Positions 33,213 to 41,450 of a stretch of 64,000 nt of DNA are shown here, one piece after another. This DNA is from JAJFVC01 sp039698075 (GTDB taxonomy: Bacteria > Planctomycetota > Planctomycetia > Pirellulales > Thermoguttaceae), in assembly GCA_039698075.1 (NCBI GenBank), contig JBDKTJ010000003.1, positions 31,531-95,530 on the forward strand, in the 5' to 3' direction. A program made the position numbers and the translations under genes. Each line of letters starts with the position of its first letter. Positions within the stretch are counted from its first letter, which is position 1. Below the pieces are notes generated by a model. The model did not search any database, was not told where the DNA came from, and saw nothing but the letters and a program-made list of their open reading frames with translations.

Positions 33213-34652
33213 TTACCCGGCGGCCAGACGGCGTTCGACCTGACGGATGGCGTCGTCGACCGGCCAATAGCGCTCGGCCAAGTCCAACGTCCGGCCCGCG
33301 GCCATCCAGCCGTCGATCCGTTTTTGGGCCGACACCACGGTGCTGTGGCTGCGGTGGCCGAAGTAGCAGCCGATCTCGCTCAATGCGGCGCGCGTGTGCT
33401 TGCGGGCCAGCCACATGGCCAACATCCGCGGATGGCTGATCCGAGTCGCTTTCGCCTCCGACTGCAAACTGGCCGGCTCCAGCCCAAACACCTCGCAAAC
33501 GGCCTTTTCGATGTCCGGCAACCGCACCACCCGGCCGTTCTGACGAATCAAATCGGCCAGCGACTCCTCGGCCATCGCCATGGAAATCGGACGCCCCAAC
33601 GATTGGCCCACGGCCTTCAACCGGCAAAGCGCGCCCGACAGCTCCCGGGCGTGACCGGTGAATCGATTGGCCACGAACTGTTGCACTTCGACCGGCACAT
33701 GCAGGCTCATGCGCCGCGCCATGTTGACAACGATTCCCAGCCGCGTGGCGTAGTCGGGCGATTCGATCCGGCAGACCAATCCGGCGCTAAGCCGCGTGGT
33801 CAACTCGGGCCCCAACTCGGCCAACTCGCCCGGCGAACGATCGGCCGAAAAAACCAATTGCCGCCCCTCGCGCAAAAATGCGTCGATCGTGTGGAGCAAC
33901 TCGACCTGCGTGGCCCGCTTGCCGATGAAAAATTGCAAATCGTCGATCAACAACACCCCGACGCCGCGATACTTCCGCCGGAAATTGGGCAGCCCGCTGC
34001 CGCGCAGCGCCTCGAGAAACTGGCCCGTGAACTGCTCGGCCGAAAGATACAGCGCCGTCGAACGCGGACGCGACCGCCGCAAGGCCGACCAAATGCCCTC
34101 CAACAGATGCGTCTTGCCGACGCTCGTCGGACCGTGCAACACCAACGGCGTATGCTGACCCGGTTGACGCACGACCATTTCGGCCGACGTGATCGCCAAC
34201 CGATTCGACTCGCCCGCCACGAAGTCATTCAAGCAGGCAAAGCGACGGCGTTCTGTCGCGGGAACCTCGGCAATCGGCGCGGTCTGCGAATCCTGCGACG
34301 TTGGCGTCGCCAAACGCAAAACCGGTTTTGCGGCTTTGGGCGATTCGGAGACTGCGGAAGCCTTGGTCATCGCGTGGGTGTCGTCTGCGGAGGATGTGGT
34401 TGTCGTGTCGAGTTGAAACTGAATCGTCGGGCAATCGCCGAACACTTCGCGGCAGGCGGTTTCGATGTGCCTGCGAAAGTTCGCGACAATCCACTCCAGG
34501 AAAAACTGACTGGGCGCGCCGACCCGCAACGACTGACCGTCGTAGTCCAAACGCGTGTTCGCGCCGAACCACAAGTCAAATCGACGTTGTCCGACCCTGT
34601 CGGCCAGCGCGGTGCGCAAAGCCGACACGATTTCCCTATCGTCCCTGGTCAC
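33213..34652 (-). CDS. dnaA: Chromosomal replication initiator DnaA (diverged)
   Basis: 479 residues, GTG start at 34652. Domain I (about 1-80, FLEWIVANFRRHIETAC) and a short linker precede the AAA+ core: Walker A G174-PTSVGK180-T, Walker B VLLIDDLQFF (D237-D238), and LTTRLSAGLVCRIESPD near the expected arginine-containing region. Domain IV (about 400-445) is the DNA-binding helix-turn-helix, HPRMLAMWLARKHTRAALSE followed by IGCYFGHRSHSTVV. The usual GxRDH(S/T)TV signature has Ser for Asp here (HRSHSTV), a change at a base-contacting position. No dnaN or recF is adjacent, so it may be the only DnaA of a rearranged origin or a paralog. Confidence 0.85.
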   Translation of the reverse strand: MTRDDREIVSALRTALADRVGQRRFDLWFGANTRLDYDGQSLRVGAPSQFFLEWIVANFRRHIETACREVFGDCPTIQFQLDTTTTSSADDTHAMTKASAVSESPKAAKPVLRLATPTSQDSQTAPIAEVPATERRRFACLNDFVAGESNRLAITSAEMVVRQPGQHTPLVLHGPTSVGKTHLLEGIWSALRRSRPRSTALYLSAEQFTGQFLEALRGSGLPNFRRKYRGVGVLLIDDLQFFIGKRATQVELLHTIDAFLREGRQLVFSADRSPGELAELGPELTTRLSAGLVCRIESPDYATRLGIVVNMARRMSLHVPVEVQQFVANRFTGHARELSGALCRLKAVGQSLGRPISMAMAEESLADLIRQNGRVVRLPDIEKAVCEVFGLEPASLQSEAKATRISHPRMLAMWLARKHTRAALSEIGCYFGHRSHSTVVSAQKRIDGWMAAGRTLDLAERYWPVDDAIRQVERRLAAG

Positions 34653-35264
34653 TTCCGATGCGTCCTCGCCGCTTCCAAGCCTTCTCGTTTCATGACAAGC
34701 GAAGACTTGATTCTAGCGACGCTAGCAACGCTGTCAAACTGTCCGCGACCCGTGGGCGGCAAGTTTTTTTGGCATCGGAATTTCTCTCGGCAAAATCATC
34801 GGAAAATCGAGTGAACTCCCACGTCCTTGCCAGCCGAAAATAATTGTTTCACCGCGTGGCGGCAAGTGGAAAACCTGTTGAGACCGGGCGTGCCAATCCG
34901 CGGCAAACTCGCAAAAACCACGTTGCCTCGCGTTTTTCAAAACCGACCGTCTCCCGCCACCTGACATCGGCCGTTGAGACTTCTTTGTAAACTGGTTTTT
35001 CTCTTTTCCATTTCACCCATCCTCGCTCTTTCAACATCCCAGGAATGCTGTCGCCAACCTGCCAAAATGACAGACTTGTGCCGGTTTTTCTGCGAAAATG
35101 CCGCGTGCGAGTTGCTTTTCACGTGACGTAACCTAGCAACAAATATCAGGTTGCGCATTTTTTGGTCTGTCCGTCCCACTGCGGCACGCCCTTTGCTTCC
35201 CTGAGTTATCCTTTACAGAGGGTGCCAAAACCCTCATGGATTTGAGAAAAGGAGAGCCATCGCT
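34653..35264. other. 612-bp divergent region between dnaA and dnaK
   Basis: No supported gene. It holds the dnaA promoter at 34710-34737. There are scattered DnaA-box-like words on either strand (AGTGGAAAA near 34867, TTATCCTTT near 35207), not clustered and each at least one base from common consensus. No CIRCE inverted repeat (TTAGCACTC-type) and no clear sigma32 promoter was found before dnaK; the dnaK ribosome-binding site is AAAGGAGAG. I do not call an origin. Confidence 0.4.
34710..34737 (-). promoter_or_regulatory. Sigma70-like promoter for dnaA
   Basis: On the minus strand TTGACA (34737-34732), 16-nt spacer, TAGAAT (34715-34710): a consensus -35 and a 5-of-6 -10, about 58 bp before the GTG start. 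Confidence 0.65.
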
Positions 35265-37196
35265 ATGTCTTCAGGTGAAAAGATTATCGGAATCGACCTC
35301 GGCACCACCAACTCGGTCGTCGCCGTGATGGAAGGCAAAGACGTGAAAGTGATCCCCAACGCCGAGGGGAACCGGTTAACGCCCAGCGTCGTCGCGTTTA
35401 CCGACAAGGGCGAAACCGTGGTCGGCGAGCCGGCTCGACGCCAGGCTGTGACCAACCCCACGAGAACCGTCTATTCGATCAAACGTTTTATGGGCCGCCG
35501 CCACAACGAAGTGGCCAGCGAAGAAAAGATCGTGCCCTATAAGGTCGTCGGCGGGCCGGAAGATTATGTCAAAGTGGACGTCAACGGTCACGACTACACC
35601 CCGCCGGAGATCTCCGCCTTCACGTTGCGGAAACTCAAGGAGGCGGCCGAGGCCTACTTGGGCCACAAAGTCAACAAAGCCGTCATCACCGTCCCGGCTT
35701 ACTTCAACGACGCCCAGCGTCAGGCCACGAAAGACGCCGGACAGATCGCCGGCCTGGAAGTCGCGCGAATCATCAACGAACCGACCGCCGCGTCGTTGGC
35801 CTACGGTTTGGACAAGAAGAAAAACGAAAAGATCGTCGTCTTCGACCTCGGCGGCGGCACGTTCGACGTGTCCGTCCTCGAAGTGGCCGACGGCGTGTTC
35901 CGCGTGATCAGCACCAACGGCGACACCCACTTGGGCGGCGACGACTTCGACCAGTGTCTGATCAACTACGTGGCCGATGAGTTCCAGAAGCAATACGGCA
36001 TCGACCTGCGCAAGGACACCATGGCCTTGCAACGGCTGCAAGAAGCCTGCGAAAAGGCCAAGAAAGAGCTCAGCTCGGCCCAATCGACCGACATCAATCT
36101 GCCGTTCATCACGGCCGACGCCAGCGGTCCGAAACACTTGCAGATGACCATCACCCGGGCCAAGCTCGAGCAGTTGATCGACCACTTGATCGACCGCACC
36201 CGAGGCCCCGTCCAGCAAGCCATGCGCGACGCCAAATTGACGCCGAAGGACATCGACGAGGTGGTGTTGGTCGGCGGTTCGACCCGCGTGCCCAAGGTGC
36301 AACAGGCCGTCAAGGATTTGTTTGACGGCAAAGAGCCCCACAAGGGCGTCAACCCCGACGAAGTCGTGGCCGTAGGCGCCGCGATTCAGGGCGGCGTGCT
36401 GTCCGGCGAGGTCCATGACGTGTTGCTCTTGGACGTCACTCCGCTGTCCTTGGGCATCGAAACCCTCGGCGGCATCATGACTCGTCTGGTCGACAAGAAC
36501 ACGACCATCCCGACCGAGCGGAAGCAAATCTTCAGCACGGCCGACGACAACCAGACGGCCGTCACCGTGAAGGTTTATCAGGGCGAACGTCAGATGGCGG
36601 CCGACAACCGGCTGCTGGGCATGTTCAACCTGGAAGGCATTCCGCCCGCGCCGCGCGGCATGCCGCAGATCGAGGTGAAGTTCGACATCGACGCCAACGG
36701 CATTTTGAATGTCTCGGCGAAGGACCTCGGCACGAGCAAGGAACAAACCGTGCGGATCGAGCAGTCGAGCGGCATCTCCGACGATGAAATCGAGAAGATG
36801 CGCAAGGACGCCGACTCGCATGCCGACGAGGACAAACGCAAACGAGAGCTGGCCGAACAACGCAATCAGGCCGATTCGATGTGCTGGCAGCTCGAAAAGC
36901 TGCTGAAAGAGCACGACGCGAAGCTGGGCGCCGCCGACAAGGAAGCGGTCAGCAAGGCGATCGCAAAGACCCGCGAGGCGGCCAAGTCGGACGACGTCGA
37001 GCAGATCAAGGCGGCGGTCCACGAATTGGAGCAGGCCTCGCACGCGTTGAGCAAGTCGCTCTACGAGAAGGCCGGCGCGCAGCAAGCGCCCGGCGCGGCG
37101 CCCGGCGCGCAGCCCAGCAGCGGCGGAAGTTCCACCCCATCGGGCAGCGGCGGCGACGATGAAGCGATCGACGCCGAGTTCGAGGTGAAAGAGTAA
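35265..37196 (+). CDS. dnaK: Molecular chaperone DnaK (Hsp70)
   Basis: 643 residues, full family length. ATPase domain: GIDLGTTNSVVAV at the start, the phosphate-2 segment VFDLGGGTFDVSV, and VLVGGSTRVPKVQ. Substrate-binding domain from about 390 (DVTPLSLGIETLGG), helical lid, then a Gly/Ser/Pro-rich linker and the EAIDAEFEVKE tail that resembles the conserved C-terminal DAEFEEV motif. It folds and refolds cytosolic proteins with DnaJ and GrpE, neither of which is in the window, and cooperates with ClpB, encoded 1.5 kb downstream. The hairpin at 37210 follows the stop after 13 bases. Confidence 0.97.
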   Translation: MSSGEKIIGIDLGTTNSVVAVMEGKDVKVIPNAEGNRLTPSVVAFTDKGETVVGEPARRQAVTNPTRTVYSIKRFMGRRHNEVASEEKIVPYKVVGGPEDYVKVDVNGHDYTPPEISAFTLRKLKEAAEAYLGHKVNKAVITVPAYFNDAQRQATKDAGQIAGLEVARIINEPTAASLAYGLDKKKNEKIVVFDLGGGTFDVSVLEVADGVFRVISTNGDTHLGGDDFDQCLINYVADEFQKQYGIDLRKDTMALQRLQEACEKAKKELSSAQSTDINLPFITADASGPKHLQMTITRAKLEQLIDHLIDRTRGPVQQAMRDAKLTPKDIDEVVLVGGSTRVPKVQQAVKDLFDGKEPHKGVNPDEVVAVGAAIQGGVLSGEVHDVLLLDVTPLSLGIETLGGIMTRLVDKNTTIPTERKQIFSTADDNQTAVTVKVYQGERQMAADNRLLGMFNLEGIPPAPRGMPQIEVKFDIDANGILNVSAKDLGTSKEQTVRIEQSSGISDDEIEKMRKDADSHADEDKRKRELAEQRNQADSMCWQLEKLLKEHDAKLGAADKEAVSKAIAKTREAAKSDDVEQIKAAVHELEQASHALSKSLYEKAGAQQAPGAAPGAQPSSGGSSTPSGSGGDDEAIDAEFEVKE

Positions 37197-37209
37197 AGCT
37201 CGCCCGGCC

Positions 37210-37231
37210 CCCTCTCCCTTTTGGGAGAGGG
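37210..37231 (+). terminator. 9-bp GC-rich hairpin after dnaK, also the outer half of repeat copy A
   Basis: CCCTCTCCC/GGGAGAGGG with a TTTT loop. The stem is the same as in the 37-bp repeats but lacks their G-run tail. A degraded counterpart sits outside copy C near 38664-38690, so the inverted repeats around the island extend beyond 37 bp. It may end dnaK transcription although no T-tract follows. Confidence 0.6.
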
Positions 37232-37245
37232 CCATGTGCGTTGTG

Positions 37246-37282
37246 GTCCCCTCTCCCACCGGGAGAGGGCTAGGGTGAGGGC
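37246..37282 (+). repeat. 37-bp hairpin/G-run repeat, copy A
   Basis: GTCCCCTCTCCC, 3-nt loop, GGGAGAGGG, then CTAGGGTGAGGGC. The 9-bp stem is perfect; the 3' half has four GGG runs separated by exactly 3 bases (AGA, CTA, TGA). It is identical to the reverse complement of copy C except one loop base. Confidence 0.9.
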
Positions 37283-37300
37283 CGTGGCTTGGGAGAGATC

Positions 37301-37666
37301 ATGCTCGATCGCCATTACACATCGAAGCACATGATCCACCGCGCGAGAAACTTGCGTCAGACACAAACGCCGCCCGAAGAACTGTTATGGCTCGCGCTGC
37401 GCAACGGCCAAATCGGCGGATTGAAGTTTCGCCGCCAATATCCGATTGGACCGTATGTGGCTGACTTCTACTGTCATCGTGTTGGTCTTGTGGTAGAAGT
37501 CGACGGCATGAGCCACGATGACAGAATATTGCAGGATGCGGAAAAGACGAAGTTTATCGAAGCGCAGAATCTTCGCATTCTTCGTGTGACCAATGAAGAT
37601 GTAATGTGCGACCTCGATGCGGTCACGCGGGAGATTGCACGGCTTGGCGGCGTGCCGTGGGATTGA
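37301..37666 (+). CDS. DUF559 protein, Vsr-like PD-(D/E)XK nuclease fold
   Basis: 121 residues from the ATG at 37301 (GGGAGAG nine bases upstream, itself reminiscent of the repeat stem). Typical DUF559 features in order: TPPEELLWLALR (E26), LKFRRQYPIG, YVADFYC (D55), VVEVDG (E66, D68), H72, and the Vsr-like LRILRVTNEDV. The active-site acidic residues and the following His are all present, so it should be catalytically competent; the substrate of this family is not established. It lies between direct copies A and B of the 37-bp repeat, with 18 and 10 bp of spacing. Confidence 0.87.
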   Translation: MLDRHYTSKHMIHRARNLRQTQTPPEELLWLALRNGQIGGLKFRRQYPIGPYVADFYCHRVGLVVEVDGMSHDDRILQDAEKTKFIEAQNLRILRVTNEDVMCDLDAVTREIARLGGVPWD

Positions 37667-37676
37667 AAAATGTCCG

Positions 37677-37713
37677 GTCCCCTCTCCCAAAGAGAAAGGG
37701 TTAGGGTGAGGGC
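37677..37713 (+). repeat. 37-bp hairpin/G-run repeat, copy B
   Basis: Same orientation as copy A. The left 12 bases are identical; the right arm of the stem is degraded (GAGAAAGGG), so the hairpin is weaker and only three GGG runs remain (separated by TTA and TGA). Confidence 0.85.
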
Positions 37714-37762
37714 GAATTGCCAACGAAAGCACAATTTGCCGTACAAGGAATGGTGAATCAGA

Positions 37763-38575
37763 ATGGTCGGCTCCCTACGTACCGAAGCTTTCTTCCAACG
37801 GCTCAAAACCGAACATCAAGACTGGCTTTCAACCTTCCATCCGCAGTACCGGACGAATTGGGAAAAGTTGATAAATGCGGACGAAGAGGCAGCCCTTGCA
37901 GAAGCCCGAATACGGCAACTTTTGCAGGGGCATGGGATCGCTGTGGAACCGAATGAAGATTTGACAGGAGCCATGCCATCGCCCGATTTTCGTTGTAATG
38001 TAGACCATTATAAATTCTATGTTGAGGTCACTTGTATTCCGATTGCTGTGGCTGCTGAAAAGACAGGCATCCCCTACGAACCACCGGAAAGTTTCTTGAT
38101 CCGTCCGTTAAACGATGCTGTTTTTGCAAAGTGCTGTGAGAAAGCACCGCAGTGCAAAAATCTTGATGCCCCTGCCCTCGTGGCAATCGGAACGTTTCAT
38201 GAGGCGGCAGCTACATGCACTTTCACAAAAAAACAGCTTAACTGGATTCTGACAGGCGAGCCGAAGATTGGCCAGATGATCAATTCTAAGACCGGGAAGC
38301 TTGGCGACACTCGCCGGATTACGAAATTACAAAACACAACATTTCTGGATCCACATCGGGAAAATTGGTTGGCGCGGCGTTCAATCTCCGGAGTGTTACT
38401 GTGCGGTCTTGCACCAGAGGATTCCCTAGCTATCGGCGCCCTGCATCCAAATCCAGCCCGTCCGTTCGATCCGGCGATTCTACCACAAGTTGAATTTGCT
38501 CAAGTTGTCGTAAATCAAACATCCAGGCAACTGCGAGTCGATTGGCCCAAAGAGAACGATGAATATGCGGCATGA
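37763..38575 (+). CDS. Unknown protein with a PD-(D/E)XK-like motif, AT-richer than its neighbours
   Basis: 270 residues, no named family recognised. Residues 40-95 fit the start of a PD-(D/E)XK fold: a helix with E47 (EEAALAEARIRQLL), then P74-D75 in MPSPDF, then E88-V-T90 in FYVEVTCI, so the usual Lys is Thr. The remainder has cysteines (CCEKAPQC), an alpha/beta region and a strand-rich C-terminus (VEFAQVVVNQ). There is no signal peptide or membrane helix. Codon use and base composition (about half G+C by eye) differ from the flanking GC-rich genes, a sign of transfer. It lies between repeat copies B and C (inverted). AAGGA is 13 bases before the ATG. Confidence 0.7.
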   Translation: MVGSLRTEAFFQRLKTEHQDWLSTFHPQYRTNWEKLINADEEAALAEARIRQLLQGHGIAVEPNEDLTGAMPSPDFRCNVDHYKFYVEVTCIPIAVAAEKTGIPYEPPESFLIRPLNDAVFAKCCEKAPQCKNLDAPALVAIGTFHEAAATCTFTKKQLNWILTGEPKIGQMINSKTGKLGDTRRITKLQNTTFLDPHRENWLARRSISGVLLCGLAPEDSLAIGALHPNPARPFDPAILPQVEFAQVVVNQTSRQLRVDWPKENDEYAA

Positions 38576-38615
38576 AGTGTGGATTGGAGAAAGCATAGCG
38601 GGTGAGCCATTCAGC

Positions 38616-38652
38616 CCTCACCCTAGCCCTCTCCCGGCGGGAGAGGGGACCA
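38616..38652 (-). repeat. 37-bp hairpin/G-run repeat, copy C
   Basis: Inverted relative to A and B. As read on the minus strand it has the perfect 9-bp stem with loop GCC and four GGG runs with 3-base spacers. It ends 40 bp before the clpB start codon. Confidence 0.9.
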
Positions 38653-38692
38653 GACATCGGCCCTCTCGGAAGAAAGTGGGGACTTAATAATT

Positions 38693-41326
38693 ATGGCATT
38701 TCGATTCGATAAACTCACGCTGAAAGCGCAAGAAGCCGTGACTCGGGCGCAGGAGCTGGCCGCCGATCGCGGTCATGCTCAGATCGACCCGCTGCATCTG
38801 CTGGCGGCGCTGTGTTCCGAGGCCGACGGCGTCATTGGACCGATTTTTGAGCGAATCGGCGTCAATCGCGGGCAGCTCGACAAGATCATTCAGTCGGAGT
38901 TGGGCCATTTCGCCCACGTCTCGGGCGGGGCTCCGCCTCAGCCTAGCAACGAGTTGCATCGCGTGTTGGAAACTTCGCAACGTGAAGCCGACGCGATGAA
39001 AGACGAGTTCGTCTCGACCGAGCATCTGTTGTTGGCGCTGGCCAAGGTCGACTCGAAGGCCAAAAACGTCTTGAAGCTGAACGCCGTCACCGACAAGGAC
39101 ATTTTGAAGGTGTTGCAGACGGTGCGCGGCAGCACGCGAGTGACCGATCAATCGCCCGAGGACAAGTTTCAGGCGTTGCAACGTTACGGCATCGACCTGG
39201 TCGACCGCGCTCGGCAAGGCAAACTCGATCCGGTGATCGGCCGCGATCAGGAAATCCGCCGGGTCATGCAGGTGCTTTCGCGGCGGACGAAGAACAATCC
39301 GGTGCTGATCGGCGAGCCGGGCGTCGGCAAAACCGCCATCGCCGAAGGGCTCGCGCTGCGCATCGTCGAGGCCGACGTGCCCGAGAGCCTGAAAAATCGC
39401 CGCCTGATCGCGCTCGACATGGGCTCGCTGGTGGCCGGCACGAAGTTTCGCGGCGAGTTCGAGGAGCGGCTCAAGGCCGTGCTGCGCGAAGTGACCGACG
39501 CCGGCAACGTGATTCTCTTTATCGACGAATTGCACACGGTGGTAGGCGCCGGACGCGCGGAGGGAGGCAGCGACGCCGCCAACCTGTTGAAGCCCGCGTT
39601 GGCCCGAGGCGAGCTGCGCTGCATCGGCGCAACGACGTTGGACGAGTATCGCAAATACATCGAAAAAGACGCCGCCTTGGAGCGACGTTTTCAGCCGGTC
39701 ATGGTCGGCGAGCCATCGGTCGAAGACACGATCGCCATTTTGCGCGGACTGAAACCGCGTTACGAGGCCCATCACAAAGGCGTGCGTATCAAGGACTCGG
39801 CGCTGGTGGCCGCGGCCAACCTGTCGCATCGCTACATCGCCGACCGATTCCTGCCCGACAAGGCCATCGACCTGATGGACGAGGCCACAAGCCGCTTGGC
39901 GATGGAATTGGAAAGCGTGCCGGGCGAGATCGACCAGGTGCAGCGACGGCTGGTCCAATTGGAGCTGGCCGATCGTCAGTTGGCCGACGAGACCGAAGAA
40001 CACGCCAAGCAGCGCCGCCAAGAGGTGCAGGACGAGATGACCGAGCTTCGCAAGAAGCTGGCCGATCTGCGCCGCCAATGGGAATTCGAGAAGAGCGGGA
40101 TGGGCGACGTTCAACAGATTCGCAAGCGGCTGATGGACGTCGAGTTGCAAAGCAACCAGTTGTCCGCGGTGATTAAAGAGAAACAGTCAACCGGTCAGAT
40201 TGTCCGCGAAGAAGATTATCAAAAACTGTATGAGTTGGACCAGCAGCATAAAAAACTGGCCAAGCAGTTGGAGGGCATCGAGTCGGACGACAAACCGGCG
40301 ACCAACGGCGTGCGACGTCTGTTGCGTCAAGAGGTCGGGCCGGAAGAAATCGCCGAGGTCGTCAGCGCGTGGACCGGCATCCCAATTTCCCGCATGATGG
40401 AAACCGAACGGGCCAAGCTGCTGGTGTTGGAAGACCGCATCCATCAGCGGTTGGTCGGCCAGGACGAGGCGGTCGAGGCCGTGGCCAACGCGGTGCGTCG
40501 CAATCGCTCGGGCCTGCAAGACCCGGACCGACCGATCGGTTCGTTCATTTTCCTTGGTCCGACCGGCGTCGGCAAGACCGAACTGTGCAAGGCGCTGGCC
40601 GAAGTGATGTTCGACAGCGAAGACGCCATGATCCGGCTCGACATGAGCGAGTTCATGGAGCGGCACACGGTGAGCCGATTGATCGGCGCCCCGCCGGGCT
40701 ATGTCGGTTACGAAGAGGGCGGCGCGCTGACCGAGGCGGTTCGCCGGCGTCCTTATTGCGTCATTCTGCTCGACGAAATCGAAAAGGCCCACCGCGACGT
40801 CTTCAATATTCTACTGCAAGTGTTGGACGACGGGCGGCTCACGGACAACCAGGGCCACACGGTCGATTTCACCAATACGATCGTCGTGATGACCAGCAAC
40901 ATCGGCAGCCAAGTGATCCAGGAAATCACGAAGGAAGGCGGCAGCGAGCAGCAGATGCGCGACGCGGCGATGGAAACGCTTCAAACGCGATTCCTGCCGG
41001 AGTTTTTGAACCGAGTCGACGAGATCATGATCTTCCATCCGCTGGGTCCGGACCAGATCCGCAAGATCGTCGATCTGCAACTTGCCAGACTCTCCACGCA
41101 ATTGCAGGAGAAGGGCATCGAGCTGGACGTGACCAACGCGGCCCGCAGCGCAATCGCCACGGAAGGGTACGATCCCACGTACGGCGCTCGCCCGCTGAAG
41201 CGCGTGATCCAGCAGAAGGTCCAAAATCCGTTGGCCGTGGCGCTGTTGGAGCGAGAGTTCCCGGAAGGCAGCCGCGTCAAGATCGACTACCGCGACGGCG
41301 AGTTTACGTTCGAGCGGAGCGAGTAA
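38693..41326 (+). CDS. clpB: ATP-dependent disaggregase ClpB (Hsp100)
   Basis: 877 residues. N-domain (FRFDKLTLKAQEAVTRAQEL), first AAA+ with Walker A GEPGVGKTAI and Walker B VILFIDELHTVVGAG, the long coiled-coil M-domain (about 400-545) that identifies ClpB rather than ClpA/C, and second AAA+ with GPTGVGKTELCKAL and VILLDEIEKAH. The C-terminal segment is YGARPLKRVIQQKVQNPLA. It threads aggregated proteins through its hexamer and works with DnaK; the DUF559 island separates the two genes. Start MAFRFDKL follows an AT-rich leader without a strong ribosome-binding site. Confidence 0.97.
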   Translation: MAFRFDKLTLKAQEAVTRAQELAADRGHAQIDPLHLLAALCSEADGVIGPIFERIGVNRGQLDKIIQSELGHFAHVSGGAPPQPSNELHRVLETSQREADAMKDEFVSTEHLLLALAKVDSKAKNVLKLNAVTDKDILKVLQTVRGSTRVTDQSPEDKFQALQRYGIDLVDRARQGKLDPVIGRDQEIRRVMQVLSRRTKNNPVLIGEPGVGKTAIAEGLALRIVEADVPESLKNRRLIALDMGSLVAGTKFRGEFEERLKAVLREVTDAGNVILFIDELHTVVGAGRAEGGSDAANLLKPALARGELRCIGATTLDEYRKYIEKDAALERRFQPVMVGEPSVEDTIAILRGLKPRYEAHHKGVRIKDSALVAAANLSHRYIADRFLPDKAIDLMDEATSRLAMELESVPGEIDQVQRRLVQLELADRQLADETEEHAKQRRQEVQDEMTELRKKLADLRRQWEFEKSGMGDVQQIRKRLMDVELQSNQLSAVIKEKQSTGQIVREEDYQKLYELDQQHKKLAKQLEGIESDDKPATNGVRRLLRQEVGPEEIAEVVSAWTGIPISRMMETERAKLLVLEDRIHQRLVGQDEAVEAVANAVRRNRSGLQDPDRPIGSFIFLGPTGVGKTELCKALAEVMFDSEDAMIRLDMSEFMERHTVSRLIGAPPGYVGYEEGGALTEAVRRRPYCVILLDEIEKAHRDVFNILLQVLDDGRLTDNQGHTVDFTNTIVVMTSNIGSQVIQEITKEGGSEQQMRDAAMETLQTRFLPEFLNRVDEIMIFHPLGPDQIRKIVDLQLARLSTQLQEKGIELDVTNAARSAIATEGYDPTYGARPLKRVIQQKVQNPLAVALLEREFPEGSRVKIDYRDGEFTFERSE

Positions 41327-41364
41327 CGCGTGTTTTTGGACCCGAGTCGCTGTTCAAAACCATT

Positions 41365-41401
41365 GCGCCGCCGACGGACGCCTCAGGCCCGCCGGCGGCG
41401 C
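41365..41401. terminator. Possible bidirectional terminator after clpB
   Basis: GCGCCGCCG (41365-41373) pairs with CGGCGGCGC (41393-41401) in the 124-bp convergent gap between clpB and the giant repeat protein. Strong stem, no T-tract. Confidence 0.4.
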
Positions 41402-41450
41402 AGGGTCATGACAAAACCGTTCTTTGGTTAGGCGATTGTCGCCACTCCCA

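Larger units (their letters stand above)
37206..38652. mobile_element. Candidate repeat-bounded island between dnaK and clpB
   Basis: About 1.45 kb with outermost 37-bp repeats in inverted orientation (A and C, 36 of 37 identical), an internal direct copy (B), a DUF559 nuclease-fold gene and an AT-richer 270-residue gene. It separates two heat-shock genes whose products act together. No transposase; target duplications not recognised. Mobility is inference. Confidence 0.45.

Noticed and set aside
34653..35264. Replication origin between dnaA and dnaK
   Set aside because: Only isolated DnaA-box-like words, no cluster and no AT-rich unwinding tract convincing by eye; GC skew cannot be judged here.
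35100..35264. CIRCE or sigma32 control of dnaK
   Set aside because: No TTAGCACTC-type inverted repeat and no hexamer pair matching heat-shock promoters was found.
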